A stretch of 64,000 nt of DNA, taken from the NCBI RefSeq assembly GCF_003258945.1, contig NZ_QLIX01000003.1, positions 310,001 through 374,000 on the forward strand, read 5' to 3'. Positions 17,925 to 26,598 of this stretch are shown one piece after another (position 1 is the first letter of the stretch; every line of letters starts with the position of its first letter). The translations under genes and the position numbers were made by a program. The DNA is from Roseicella frigidaeris (lineage in GTDB: Bacteria; Pseudomonadota; Alphaproteobacteria; Acetobacterales; Acetobacteraceae). Below the pieces are notes generated by a model. That model was not told the origin of the DNA, did no database searches, and saw nothing but the letters and a program-made list of their open reading frames with translations.

Positions 17925-18044
17925 TCAGCGCAGGCGCTCGAGCGCGGGCGATGGCGGGTGCGACACTTGCACCAGGCCGGCCATCGTCAGGGCGCCGAGC
18001 AGCGCGGCGAAGACCAGCAGGGTGCGGAGCGCCTGGCCGATCAT
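17925..18044 (-). CDS. 39-residue single-span membrane protein
   Basis: Short frame from the ATG at 18044 to a TGA at 17925. One hydrophobic stretch (LLVFAALLGALTMAGL) is followed by a short polar tail ending LERLR. A GGGAGG ribosome-binding site lies ten bases before the ATG. Size and topology fit the many single-span accessory microproteins of bacterial membranes. No partner is evident, and it could be chance in such GC-rich DNA. Confidence 0.45.
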   Translation of the reverse strand: MIGQALRTLLVFAALLGALTMAGLVQVSHPPSPALERLR

Positions 18045-18633
18045 CCTCGGGCGGCCTCCCGGCGCGCCGCGGCGATGGGCCGGGACGGGCCAGGGCCAGG
18101 GCGGGACGGGCGCGCGGCGCGGGGGGTCGGGCAGGCAATGGGCATGGCAGCTCCTAGGCAGCGCGGCACGACCGCGGGGGTTCGTTCGGACAAGTGGGAA
18201 AGGGAGGTGAGGCGCCCTAGACCATTGTTTTCAGAGCATCGTCACCCGATCAGGTGAGTCCACCTGATCGGGATCTGCTCCAGGCCATTGTTCGACCGCG
18301 TGATTCAGGCGTCCGGTGCAGCCGCCTCAAGCGATCACGCCCCAGAGCATCATCCGTTCACGCGCGGTCGCGGCCATGGCTCCAGCTCCTTGTCGTCGCA
18401 GCGTCGTCGCCCGATCCGATGCGTCCCCCTCCAGGGCCCGCGCCGCCGATCTCCGACCGCGCATGACGCAAGCTGCGAAATCACGACGATTCTGTCAAGA
18501 ATTACCCGCCCATCCGGGCCACATTCCATCATCATGGAGAGTGAAAATAGGATCCAGGGACCGCCTGCCCTCCGACGCAGACGAGGCGCCGGTCCCGCTG
18601 GAAAGTTTGTTCATGCTATGTTCTAGTCCGGCC
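18045..18633. other. Gene-poor interval with R3 repeats
   Basis: About 590 bases without a convincing gene. It contains a full R3 element (18234-18280) and a partial R3-like string CCAGAGCATCATCCGTTCACG near 18341-18362. Sequence from 18460 to 18630 is less GC-rich and probably holds the promoter of the small gene at 18634. Confidence 0.5.
18234..18280. repeat. R3 palindromic element
   Basis: GAGCA (18234-18238) and TGCTC (18276-18280) flank a perfect 12-bp inverted repeat, CCCGATCAGGTG (18245-18256) and CACCTGATCGGG (18261-18272), with loop AGTC. The end sequence, read on the minus strand, is GAGCAGATCCCGATCAGG, shared with the copies at 18995 and 54034. Confidence 0.8.
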
Positions 18634-18927
18634 ATGGCCGACGCCCCCTCACCGCCTCCGCCGGGCGCTCTGCCCGAGGTGCCGCCCCATTTGCAGGGGG
18701 CCGCCTGCCGCTACCGCCGCCTGCTGGCGCGCGGCCGCGACCCCGACAGCGCCTTCGCCGAGCTGGTGGCGCATCTCGTGGTCCTGCGGCCGGGCCTGCC
18801 GCGGGTGCTGGCGCAGGAGCAGGCGGAGGCGGTGGTCGCGGCGCTCGGCCCCGCCGCCGGCGCGGCGCCGCGGCCGCCGCGCCGGCTGCTGCTGGCGCTG
18901 GCCCGGCCGGCGGCGCTGTCGGAGTGA
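18634..18927 (+). CDS. Small hypothetical protein
   Basis: 97 aa from the ATG at 18634; earlier in-frame ATGs exist but begin in an AT-richer leader. Pro-rich start (DAPSPPPPGALPEVPPH), then a helical segment (ACRYRRLLARGRDPDSAFAE) with no hydrophobic span. No family recognised. It ends 68 bases before an R3 element and converges on the kinase gene. Codon use looks native. Confidence 0.4.
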   Translation: MADAPSPPPPGALPEVPPHLQGAACRYRRLLARGRDPDSAFAELVAHLVVLRPGLPRVLAQEQAEAVVAALGPAAGAAPRPPRRLLLALARPAALSE

Positions 18928-18994
18928 CGCCCGGCACGGCGGCGCCGGGGGCGCGCCCGCCGAGTCCCTGCGACGGCCGCGCGCCGCATCGCGG

Positions 18995-19038
18995 GAGCAT
19001 GTTCCGTTCGCGTGTGTCCACCTGATCGGGATCTGCTC
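18995..19038. repeat. R3 element forming the kinase stop codon boundary
   Basis: GAGCA (18995-18999) and TGCTC (19034-19038) bound a decayed inverted repeat in which the right arm CACCTGATCGGG is intact. Read on the minus strand the element begins exactly at the stop codon of the kinase gene (TAG then AGCAGATCCCG). Confidence 0.75.
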
Positions 19039-21287
19039 TAGCCCTCCGGCGTGGCGGTCTGCGCCGAGGCGGCCGGCCGGCGCAGCACCTCGGCGATCTT
19101 CAGGGCGAGTTGCTCGCGGGTGAAGGGCTTGCCGATGAGATGCACGCCGTCATCCAGCCGCCCGTGATGCACGATGGCATTCTCGGTGTAGCCCGACATG
19201 AACAGCACCCGCAGGCCGGGGCGCAGCGGCGCCAGGCGCCGCGCCACCTCGTTGCCCTTCATCCCGCCGGGCAGCACGATATCGGCGAGCAGCAGGTCGA
19301 TCGGCGCCCCTGCCTCCACCAGCCGCAGCGCCTCGGCGCCGTCGCCCGCCTCCTGCACGCCATAGCCGAGCTCGCGCAGCATCGCGGCGGTGACCTCGCG
19401 CACCCTGGCATCGTCCTCGAGCAGCAGCACCGCGGCATTGCCGCCCGGGAGCGCGGCCGGCGCGACCGGATGCAGCGCGCCGGCGGTGAGGCCGGCGATG
19501 GCACGCGGCAGGTAGATCCGCACCGTCGTGCCCTCGCCCGGCTCGGAATAGACCTTCACATGCCCGCCCGACTGCTTGACGAAGCCGAAGACCATGGCGA
19601 GGCCGAGCCCGGTGCCCTTGCCCGGCTCCTTGGTGGTGAAGAAGGGCTCGAAGACCCGCGCCAGCACCTCGGGCGGCATGCCGCAGCCGGTGTCGGAGAC
19701 GGCGAGCATCACGTAGTCGCCCGGCGTCACCTCGGCGTGGCGGGCGGCGTAATCGGCATCCAGCACCTTGTTCGCCGCCTCGATGGTCAGGCGGCCGCCC
19801 TCCGGCATGGCGTCGCGGGCGTTCAGCGCCAGGTTCAGCAGCGCGCTCTCCACCTGCGTCGCATCCGCCATGGCGGGCCAGAGGCCGGCGGCGTCCACCA
19901 CCCGCACCTCGATATGCGCGCCGAGCGTCCGCCGCAGCAGGTTCGCCATGTCCGGCAGCAGCGCCGAGACGTTGATCGGCGCCGGCGCCAAGGGCTGCTT
20001 GCGCGCGAAGGCGAGGAGCTGCTGGGTCAGCGCGGCGCCGCGCCGCGCGCCCCAGATCGCCCGGTCGATGCGCACCAGCAGGGGGCTGCCGGGATCGAGC
20101 TTCGGCCGGATGAGCTCGAGATTGCCGAGGATGACGGCGAGCAGGTTGTTGAAGTCGTGCGCGATGCCGCCGGTGAGCTGGCCCATCGCCTGCATGCGCT
20201 GCGCGTCGCGGGCGGTGGCGGCGCTGCGCACGCGCTCGGTGACGTCGGTCGCGGTCAGCACGAAGCCGCCCTCCGGCATCGGGGTGCGGTGGAATTCCAG
20301 GCTGCGGTCATCCGTCGCGCGATGCCGCTCATAGACCACCGGCTCGCGCGGCGAGCGGCCGCCGCGGCCGTGCCGGATCTGCGCCGTGGTCTCGAGGAAG
20401 GCTTCCGTCCGCGCCGCCTCGGCGGCGCGGGCCGCGACCTCGGCATAGGGCAGGCCGGGCCGCAACGCCGCCTCGGGCAGGGCGAGCAGGACGGGGAAGC
20501 AGGGGTTCCAGCGTTGCAGCAGGCCCTCGGCATCGAAGACGCCGATGCCCTGGCTGATGCTGTCGATCGAGGTGGCGAGCTGCTGCGCCAGGGTCCGCTG
20601 CGCCGCCTCCGCATTGGCCAGCCGCTGACGCGCCAGGCCCAGCAGGCGCCCGGCCAGCAGCAGCAGCCCGATCGAGAGCAGCGTGCCCGCGACGGCCAGC
20701 CAGCGCGCCCGGAGCTGCGTCGCCTCGGACTCGCGGATGCGCTGCGTCAGCAGCCGGTTCTCGCCCGATTCCAATTCGCTGAGGATCGACTCGATGCTGC
20801 CCATCAGGACGCGGCCGAGATCGCCCTGCACGAATTGCTGCGCCCCCTCCAGGCCGAGGTCGCGGCGCAGCCGGATGGCCTGCGCCATCACCTCCAGCCG
20901 GCGCTGGATGGTGGCGGCCAGGGTCAGCATCCGCTCCTGCTGCGTCGGGTTGTCGGCCGTCAGCCGGCGCAGGTCGCCCTGCAGCAGGGTGATCTGGCCG
21001 AGCGCGTCCTCATAGGGCCGCAGATAGTCCTCGCGCCCGGTGAGGAGGAAGCCGCGCTGCCCGGTCTCGGCCTCCCACAGCAGCAATTGCAGCCGGCGCG
21101 AGGCGTCGAGCACCGCATAGGTGTGCTGGACCCAGGCCGCGGCGGCGCGGGTGCTGTCGAACTCCCGCCAGAGCAGCGCGCCCGTGATCCCGACCAGCCC
21201 TGCCATCGAGGCGAGCGCGAGGCGATGCGCACGCGGCGTGAGCTTTGCAGGCAAATTGGCGTCCTCGGCAGCCCCAGAGCCGGCCAA
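19038..21287 (-). CDS. Hybrid sensor histidine kinase (CHASE3-PAS-HisKA-HATPase-REC)
   Basis: 749 aa. Transmembrane helix about 25-45 (ASMAGLVGITGALLWRE), a CHASE3 sensor with the motif AETGQRGFLLTGREDYL (about 75-92), a second helix about 195-215, a PAS domain with SISQGIGVFDAEGLLQRWN (about 240-260), HisKA with GGIAHDFNNLLAVILGN, ATPase core (NLALNARDAMPEGG, GTGLGLAMVFGFV), and a C-terminal receiver with LLLEDDARVREV and ADIVLPGGMKGNEVA. It can phosphorylate its own receiver, and no separate output protein is adjacent. The 66-base gap after the fusion gene upstream suggests possible co-transcription with it. Confidence 0.88.
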   Translation of the reverse strand: MAGSGAAEDANLPAKLTPRAHRLALASMAGLVGITGALLWREFDSTRAAAAWVQHTYAVLDASRRLQLLLWEAETGQRGFLLTGREDYLRPYEDALGQITLLQGDLRRLTADNPTQQERMLTLAATIQRRLEVMAQAIRLRRDLGLEGAQQFVQGDLGRVLMGSIESILSELESGENRLLTQRIRESEATQLRARWLAVAGTLLSIGLLLLAGRLLGLARQRLANAEAAQRTLAQQLATSIDSISQGIGVFDAEGLLQRWNPCFPVLLALPEAALRPGLPYAEVAARAAEAARTEAFLETTAQIRHGRGGRSPREPVVYERHRATDDRSLEFHRTPMPEGGFVLTATDVTERVRSAATARDAQRMQAMGQLTGGIAHDFNNLLAVILGNLELIRPKLDPGSPLLVRIDRAIWGARRGAALTQQLLAFARKQPLAPAPINVSALLPDMANLLRRTLGAHIEVRVVDAAGLWPAMADATQVESALLNLALNARDAMPEGGRLTIEAANKVLDADYAARHAEVTPGDYVMLAVSDTGCGMPPEVLARVFEPFFTTKEPGKGTGLGLAMVFGFVKQSGGHVKVYSEPGEGTTVRIYLPRAIAGLTAGALHPVAPAALPGGNAAVLLLEDDARVREVTAAMLRELGYGVQEAGDGAEALRLVEAGAPIDLLLADIVLPGGMKGNEVARRLAPLRPGLRVLFMSGYTENAIVHHGRLDDGVHLIGKPFTREQLALKIAEVLRRPAASAQTATPEG

Positions 21288-21353
21288 AAGACCACAAGGC
21301 GCGCCGGACGGCGAGCCCGCATCGCGCCCGCCGGCGGACCGGCCGCCCCGGGA

Positions 21354-23444
21354 TCAGCCGCGCTTGCGCACCATGCCGGCGGCGGCGAGCGCGGCCTCGA
21401 CGCCCGGCCGCACCGCCTGCATCACCGCCAGGGCCTCGGCCCGCGGCAGCGGGCGGGGCGCGATGCTCGCCGCCTCCTGCCGCGCGATCACCTCCGGCGC
21501 CCGCGCCGCGGCGAGCAGCGCCGCCTCCAGCCGGTCGCGGATGCCGGGCGGCAGCCCGGCCGGCCCGGCCCAGATGATGAGCTGGCGCGTCGCCGTCTCG
21601 TAGCCCTGCTCGATCAGCGTCGGCGCCTCGGGGAATTCCGGCCAGCGGTCGATGCTAGCGCTGGCCAGCATGCGGACGGTGCCGCCCTTCACCAGGCCGA
21701 TCATCTCCGAGGTGCCGGTGTAGCTGTCGATATGCCCGCCCGCGACCTGGGTGCCGGCCTCGGCGATGCTCGGGATCTGCACATAGGTCATCTGCAGCCC
21801 GGCGAGGCGCTGCAGGTCGAAGAAGCTGACGGCCGAGCCCGGATTGGTGCTGGCGATGGCGAGCGGCCGCTTGCGGCCCTCGGCGATGAACTCGGCCAGG
21901 GTCCGGACATGCGGCAGGGAGGGGCCGACCGGGATGCCGATGCGCAGCTCCGAGGTGACGCCGAGGAAGTCGAAGCTCTCCCAGGGCCTGTAGGGCAGGT
22001 CCATGGTGAGCGGCGCGACCACCAGGGCAGAGAAGCCGACCAGGCCGAAGGTGTAGCCATCGGGCTTGGACTGGGCGATGCGCGTCGGCCCGAGCGTGCC
22101 GCCGGCGCCCGGCGTGTTGCGCACCACGATGGAGACGCCGAGCGTCTTCTCCATATGCGCGGCGATGGCGCGCGCCACCAGATCGGTGCCGCCGCCGGGG
22201 CCGAAGCCGGTGACGAGCTGGATCTCGCGGTTCGGCCAGCCCGCCTCGGCCGCCCCTTGCGCCGTGGCCTGCCGGAGGGCCGGCGCGGCGAGGGTCAGGC
22301 TGCCGAGCAGCACCTGGCCGGCGGCGGCGAAATGCGCGCTGCGCGCCTGGATCTGCTGCGAGAGCGTGTGCAGGTCGCGGAAGCGCCGCTCGAAGGGGCT
22401 GCCGGGGCGGATCGCGTCGATCCCGGCGGCGCGGTAGGCGGCATCGCCGACCGTGATCGCCGCCTGGATGGCATGGGCGCAGCCGAGCCTGAGCCGCGCC
22501 CGCGCCTCGACCGGCAGGGGCGCCTCCGGCCGGGCCGCGGCCTGCATCTCGCCGAGCATCTCGAGCAGCCAGGCGCGCGCCGCGCCGAGCTGCGCCGTGG
22601 CCCGCGCCACCTCGGCCTGCACCAGCGCGTCCTCGGCCAGCAGGGATTGCCCGCGCGGCGTCTTGCCCATGGCGAGCGCCATGAAGGCGCGCAGCATCGC
22701 CCCGGCCGTGCCGAGCGCGACGCCGCTGGCGCCGACCGCATAGAGGCCCTGATGCGTGAAGGCGTAGAGCGGCCCCCGCTCCCGCCGCCTCTCCGGCTCC
22801 TCCCGGCTGGCGCTGAAGCGCTCCGGGACGAAGAGATCCTCCACCGCATAGGAGTCCGAGCCGGTGCCGCGCAGCCCGATGGCGTCCCAGCTCTCGATCA
22901 GCCGCGCCGCGCCGGCCGGGAAGAGCAACGTGCGGATCGCCGGCCGGCCGAGCGCGTTCGGGCGCAGGCTGCCATCCGCCTCGCGCACCGGGCAGTGCAC
23001 GCCCATCCAGCTCGCCATGCGGCAGCCGCTGGCGAAGTCGAAGCGGCCGGAGACGCGGTAGCCGCCCGGCACCACCGCGGCCACCACCCCGTTCGGCGGC
23101 CCCCAGGCGATGACGGCGCGCGGATCGGCGAAGATCGCCGCCGCCGCCTCCGGCTCCAGCATCGCCGCGATCAGCGTGGCGCTGTTGGCGACATAGGTGT
23201 TCCAGGCGACCGAGGCATCGTGCCCGGCCAGTTCGATGATCGCGCGCAGATAGGTGCCGGGATCGACCTCCTCGCCGCCGGCCGAGCGCGGCAGCAGCAG
23301 GCGCAGCAGCCGCGCGCGGTGCAGCGCCTCGGCCAGCTCGGGCGGGAAGCACCGGCTCGCCTCGATGCCGGGCGCCGAGGCCGCGATCAGCGGGCCGAGC
23401 GCCGCCGCGGCGGCCACCGGGTCGGCCGTGCCCGGGTGATCCAT
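21354..23444 (-). CDS. Acyl-CoA-dehydrogenase-type flavoenzyme fused to a TctC/Bug domain
   Basis: One continuous frame of 696 codons. Residues 1-380 form an ACAD-fold flavoprotein of the monooxygenase/HpaB-DszC type: WNTYVANSATLIAAM, GGYRVSGRFDFASGCR, GTGSDSYAVEDLFVPE, and a C-terminal helix ending QARSAHFAAAGQVLLG. From residue 382 the frame reads SLTLAAPALRQATAQG, which looks like the hydrophobic and cleavage part of a Bug signal peptide. A complete Bug domain follows (about 403-696): VTGFGPGGGTDLVARAI, KPDGYTFGLVG, and FFDLQRLAGLQ. The first part is a cytoplasmic enzyme and the second normally periplasmic. A GTG at codon 378 could in principle start a separate Bug protein without a positive signal N-region. 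It is last in a run of three luciferase-like genes. Confidence 0.8.
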   Translation of the reverse strand: MDHPGTADPVAAAAALGPLIAASAPGIEASRCFPPELAEALHRARLLRLLLPRSAGGEEVDPGTYLRAIIELAGHDASVAWNTYVANSATLIAAMLEPEAAAAIFADPRAVIAWGPPNGVVAAVVPGGYRVSGRFDFASGCRMASWMGVHCPVREADGSLRPNALGRPAIRTLLFPAGAARLIESWDAIGLRGTGSDSYAVEDLFVPERFSASREEPERRRERGPLYAFTHQGLYAVGASGVALGTAGAMLRAFMALAMGKTPRGQSLLAEDALVQAEVARATAQLGAARAWLLEMLGEMQAAARPEAPLPVEARARLRLGCAHAIQAAITVGDAAYRAAGIDAIRPGSPFERRFRDLHTLSQQIQARSAHFAAAGQVLLGSLTLAAPALRQATAQGAAEAGWPNREIQLVTGFGPGGGTDLVARAIAAHMEKTLGVSIVVRNTPGAGGTLGPTRIAQSKPDGYTFGLVGFSALVVAPLTMDLPYRPWESFDFLGVTSELRIGIPVGPSLPHVRTLAEFIAEGRKRPLAIASTNPGSAVSFFDLQRLAGLQMTYVQIPSIAEAGTQVAGGHIDSYTGTSEMIGLVKGGTVRMLASASIDRWPEFPEAPTLIEQGYETATRQLIIWAGPAGLPPGIRDRLEAALLAAARAPEVIARQEAASIAPRPLPRAEALAVMQAVRPGVEAALAAAGMVRKRG

Positions 23445-23499
23445 GCTGGCCCCCGCTCTCGTGCTCTCGTCGGCATTGCGGGGCAGCCCCCGCCGCCTG

Positions 23500-24459
23500 T
23501 CAATGCGCGGCGGCGGGCGGGCCAGGGGGCATGGCGGGCCGCAATTCGCCGAGGCGCGGCAGCACCTGCTCCAGCAGCAGCCGGGTCTGCGCCAGCGGCG
23601 CCTCGTTGCCGCGGCCGAGCGGGCGCAGGATGAACTTGCTCACCCCGGCCGCGGCATAGCCGGCGATGCGGGCGAGGATCTCCTCGGCGCCGCCGGCGAC
23701 GATGCCGCGCGCCGGGTCGCGGCCGGTGCGGGCGCGATAGGCGGCCATCGCCTGCTGCACCGGCGCCTCCTCCGGCCGGCCGAACCAGAAGGCGAAGCCG
23801 GCGCCGTAATGGTCCGCGTCGATCCGCCGGCCGAGCGCCGCCGCCTCCCGCCGGATGGCGGCGATGACCTCGCCCGCCTCCTCCGGCGTCTCGCCGCCCG
23901 CCTGCCAGCCGGTGCCGAAGCGGGCGGTGCGGCGGATCGCCGCCGGGGAGCTGCCGCCGATCCAGACCGGCAGCGCCGCCTGCGCCGGGCGCGGCGCGAT
24001 GCTGGCGGCGGCCAGGCGGAAATGCCGGCCGGCGAAATCGACGCTCTCCTCCCGCCAGAGCCGGGTGATGACCTCGAGCGCCTCGTCGGTGCGGCCGCCG
24101 CGCGTCGCCGTGTCGAGGCCCATCGCCGCCCATTCCGGCGCCAGCGGGCTGCCGATGCCGAAGGCGGGCAGCAGCCGCCCCTCGGAGAGCATGTCGATGG
24201 TGGCGCATTGCTTGGCCACCAGCACCGGCTCCCGCTGCGCCAGCGAGAGCACGTTCATGCCGAATTTCAGCCGTCGCGTGCGGCCGGCGACGGCGGCCAG
24301 CATGGTCAGGCATTCGAGGATGGGGGCGCGGCTGACCAGCCGGTCGGTCTGCCAGAGGGAATCCGCCCCCGCCTGCTCGCAGAGATCGACCCAGCGCCAG
24401 AACCCCGCGGCGCTGGCGAAGGGGTAGTCCATCAGGCCGAGGCCGATCGCCAGCCCCAT
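23500..24459 (-). CDS. LLM-class flavin-dependent oxidoreductase
   Basis: 319 aa. Luciferase-like fold with LEQ-type helix (WRWVDLCEQAGADSLWQTDR), FGMNVLSLAQREPVLVAKQ, GRLLPAFGIGSPLAPEWA and VWIGGSSPAAIRRTARFG. These fit the F420/FMN class often named TIGR-type LLM oxidoreductases. The last 15 residues are Pro-rich and dispensable-looking. It starts 4 bases downstream of the next gene in the operon (24464-25303) and is followed by the fusion gene after 55 bases. Confidence 0.85.
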   Translation of the reverse strand: MGLAIGLGLMDYPFASAAGFWRWVDLCEQAGADSLWQTDRLVSRAPILECLTMLAAVAGRTRRLKFGMNVLSLAQREPVLVAKQCATIDMLSEGRLLPAFGIGSPLAPEWAAMGLDTATRGGRTDEALEVITRLWREESVDFAGRHFRLAAASIAPRPAQAALPVWIGGSSPAAIRRTARFGTGWQAGGETPEEAGEVIAAIRREAAALGRRIDADHYGAGFAFWFGRPEEAPVQQAMAAYRARTGRDPARGIVAGGAEEILARIAGYAAAGVSKFILRPLGRGNEAPLAQTRLLLEQVLPRLGELRPAMPPGPPAAAH

Positions 24460-24463
24460 GCCC

Positions 24464-25303
24464 TCAGCCCCGCGCCAGCGGCGCCAGTTCGTCGAGGCGG
24501 CGGAGGATGCCGTCGCGGTCGAGATCCGGCACCTCGAGCAGCACGCGGTCGATGCCGGCGGCGCGGTAGGGGGCGAGCGCCGCGGCCTCGGGCGGCGCGC
24601 GGAAGACGGTGATGGAGAGCGTCTTCAGGTCGCGCCCGGCCCCCCTCGCCGCCGCATCCAGCCGGCGCCGCGCCTCGGCGGGGTCGAAGCCGGCGCCGGC
24701 GCGGGGGAACCAGCCGGTGCAGAACTCCACCACGCGCTTCAGCGTGTGGTCCGTCTCGCCGCCGAGCAGCACCGGCGGATGCGGGCGCTGCAAGGGCTTG
24801 GGGTGAAGCCAGGAGGGCTCGATCTTCACGAACTCGCCCGCGAAGCCCGCCACCTCCTCGGTCCAGAGCGCCTGCATCGCCAGCACGCGCTCGCGCATCA
24901 GCCGGAAGCGCGTCGGGTAGCGGGCGCCGTGATCCTCCATCTCCTCGACGTTCCAGCCGCCGCCGATGCCGAATTCGAAGCGGCCGCCGGAGAGACGGTC
25001 GAGGCTGGCGACGGATTTCGCGGTGACGATGGGGTCGCGCTGCGGCACCAGGCAGACGCCGGTGCCGAGCCGCAGGCGCTGCGTCCGGGCGGCGGCGAAG
25101 GAGAGGGCGACGAAGGGGTCGTGGGTGTGGATGTAGCGCTTCGGCAGCTCGCCGCCGCCCGGGAAGGGCGAGCGCCGGCTGACCGGGATATGCGTGTGCT
25201 CGCAGACGAAGAGGCTCTCGAAGCCCCGCGCCTCCAGCGCCGCGCCGAGCTCGCCGGGATCGATGCCGTAATCGGTCGGGAAGTAGAAGACGCCGATCCT
25301 CAT
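24464..25303 (-). CDS. LLM-class flavin-dependent oxidoreductase
   Basis: 279 aa from the ATG at 25303 (MRIGVFYFPTDYGIDPGELG). Marks: SLFVCEHTHIPVSRRSPF, LGTGVCLVPQRDPIVTAKS, GRFEFGIGGGWNVEEMEDHG and VLLGGETDHTLKRVVEF. This pattern is typical of the short F420-dependent-type LLM proteins (TIGR03619-like). Its ATG overlaps the stop of the upstream gene by four bases (ATGA), so translation is coupled. It may use F420 rather than FMN; which one cannot be told from the sequence. Confidence 0.85.
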   Translation of the reverse strand: MRIGVFYFPTDYGIDPGELGAALEARGFESLFVCEHTHIPVSRRSPFPGGGELPKRYIHTHDPFVALSFAAARTQRLRLGTGVCLVPQRDPIVTAKSVASLDRLSGGRFEFGIGGGWNVEEMEDHGARYPTRFRLMRERVLAMQALWTEEVAGFAGEFVKIEPSWLHPKPLQRPHPPVLLGGETDHTLKRVVEFCTGWFPRAGAGFDPAEARRRLDAAARGAGRDLKTLSITVFRAPPEAAALAPYRAAGIDRVLLEVPDLDRDGILRRLDELAPLARG

Positions 25304-26379
25304 GCCCGGTCCTCCGTCGCGGCGCCGGGGCCGTTCAGCCCGGCTGCCTGGGCCATCACCTCGATCGCCTCGGGCTGGCGGGAGCGCACGGTCAGCGCAT
25401 CCGCCCCGGAGTCCGCCCAGGCGCGGTAGCGCGCGCGGATGCGGGCCGGCGGGCCGACCAGGGATTTCTGGTCCACCCACTCATCCGGCACGGCGGCGAT
25501 CGCCTCCTCCTTCCGGCCGGCGAGGTAGAGCTCCTGCACCCGCTCCGCCGCCTCGCCGAAGCCGCGGCGGATCATCATGTCCTTGTGGAAATTCTTGTCG
25601 CGGTGCCCCATGCCGCCGACATAGAGCGCCACCTCGGGCTTCAAGCGTTGCAAGGCGGCGCCGACATCCTCGGCGACCTCGACATGCACCGAGGCCTGGA
25701 TGGTGAAGTCGGCGCGGGTCTTGCGGCGGCCGGTCGCCGCCTCGGCGCGGCGGAACCCCTCCTCCAGCCAGGGCAGGTATTCCGGCAGGGAACCGGGGAC
25801 GAAGCCGAGCGCCAGCCAGCCATCGGCGATCTCGGCGGTCAGCTTCACCGTCGCCTCGTTGCCGGTGCCGAGATAGATCGGGATGTCGGGATTCATGTGC
25901 AGGATCGACTTCAGCGGCTTGCCGACGCCGAGCGCCCCCTCGCCGGTATAGGGCAGGCTGATCTCCTTGCCCGCATGCGTCACCGGCGCCTCGCGGCGGA
26001 AGATCTTGCGCATGATCGCCACATAGTCCTTCAGCCGGTAATAGGGCCGGCCCCAGGGCTCGCCATACCAGCCCTCGACGATCTGCGGCCCGGAGACGCC
26101 GAGCCCGGCGATGAAGCGGCCGCCGCCGGCGAGCGCATCGACGGTCGCGGCGCACATCGCGGCATTGGCCGGGCTCCGCGCCGCGAGCTGCATGATGCCG
26201 GTGCCGAGGCGGATGCGCCGCGTCTTGCCGGCGAGATAGGCGAGCGGCGAGACCGCATCGGTGCCATAGGCCTCGGCGGTCCAGACCGTGTCGTAGCCGA
26301 GCGCCTCGGCGCGCTGCGCCAGCTCGACCGGGAGGTTGAAATGCGCGCCGGAATAGCCGAGCGCGAGACCGAGCTTCAT
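25300..26379 (-). CDS. LLM-class F420-type oxidoreductase, first gene of operon
   Basis: 359 aa from the ATG at 26379 (MKLGLALGYSGAHFNLP). Marks: TVWTAEAYGTDAVSPLAYLA, GTGIMQLAARSPANAAM, FIAGLGVSGPQIVEGWYG and IPIYLGTGNEATVKLTAEIA. The GTGIMQLPARSPAN-like region is characteristic of mer-related F420 LLM proteins. A conserved C-terminal region ends with VRSRQPEAIEVMAQAAG. It leads the four-gene minus-strand operon that ends with the flavoenzyme-Bug fusion. Confidence 0.87.
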   Translation of the reverse strand: MKLGLALGYSGAHFNLPVELAQRAEALGYDTVWTAEAYGTDAVSPLAYLAGKTRRIRLGTGIMQLAARSPANAAMCAATVDALAGGGRFIAGLGVSGPQIVEGWYGEPWGRPYYRLKDYVAIMRKIFRREAPVTHAGKEISLPYTGEGALGVGKPLKSILHMNPDIPIYLGTGNEATVKLTAEIADGWLALGFVPGSLPEYLPWLEEGFRRAEAATGRRKTRADFTIQASVHVEVAEDVGAALQRLKPEVALYVGGMGHRDKNFHKDMMIRRGFGEAAERVQELYLAGRKEEAIAAVPDEWVDQKSLVGPPARIRARYRAWADSGADALTVRSRQPEAIEVMAQAAGLNGPGAATEDRA

Positions 26380-26496
26380 GGTGTTCCGCCCCCCGGGGAT
26401 TGCCTGGGCCGCGCCGCGGGCGGCCTTGTCCGGGGCGAGCCTGTCGCAGCCTCGCCGGCTTGGCAAATCCCGGCGGCGGACGGGACGGCCCGCAAT

Positions 26497-26535
26497 TGCC
26501 ATGGCCGGCGGGCTTGGCGCCCGCCGGCCATGGCA
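26497..26535 (-). terminator. Perfect 17-bp hairpin downstream of dioxygenase gene
   Basis: Arms 26497-26513 and 26519-26535 (TGCCATGGCCGGCGGGC and its complement) pair perfectly around a five-base loop. It lies 64 bases beyond the stop of the dioxygenase gene, in its direction of transcription, and ahead of the LLM operon. There is no T-tract after it, so Rho-independent termination would be weak. Confidence 0.5.
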
Positions 26536-26598
26536 GTTCTTCCGCTCGGATGGTCGTCCGGCGATGCCCGCCGGCCTGGTGGCCCTGGCGCCCCCGCC

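Noticed and set aside
19110-23633. A 1507-codon open frame on the plus strand
   Set aside because: It is antisense to the hybrid kinase and the ACAD-Bug fusion and has no domain; low stop-codon frequency explains it.
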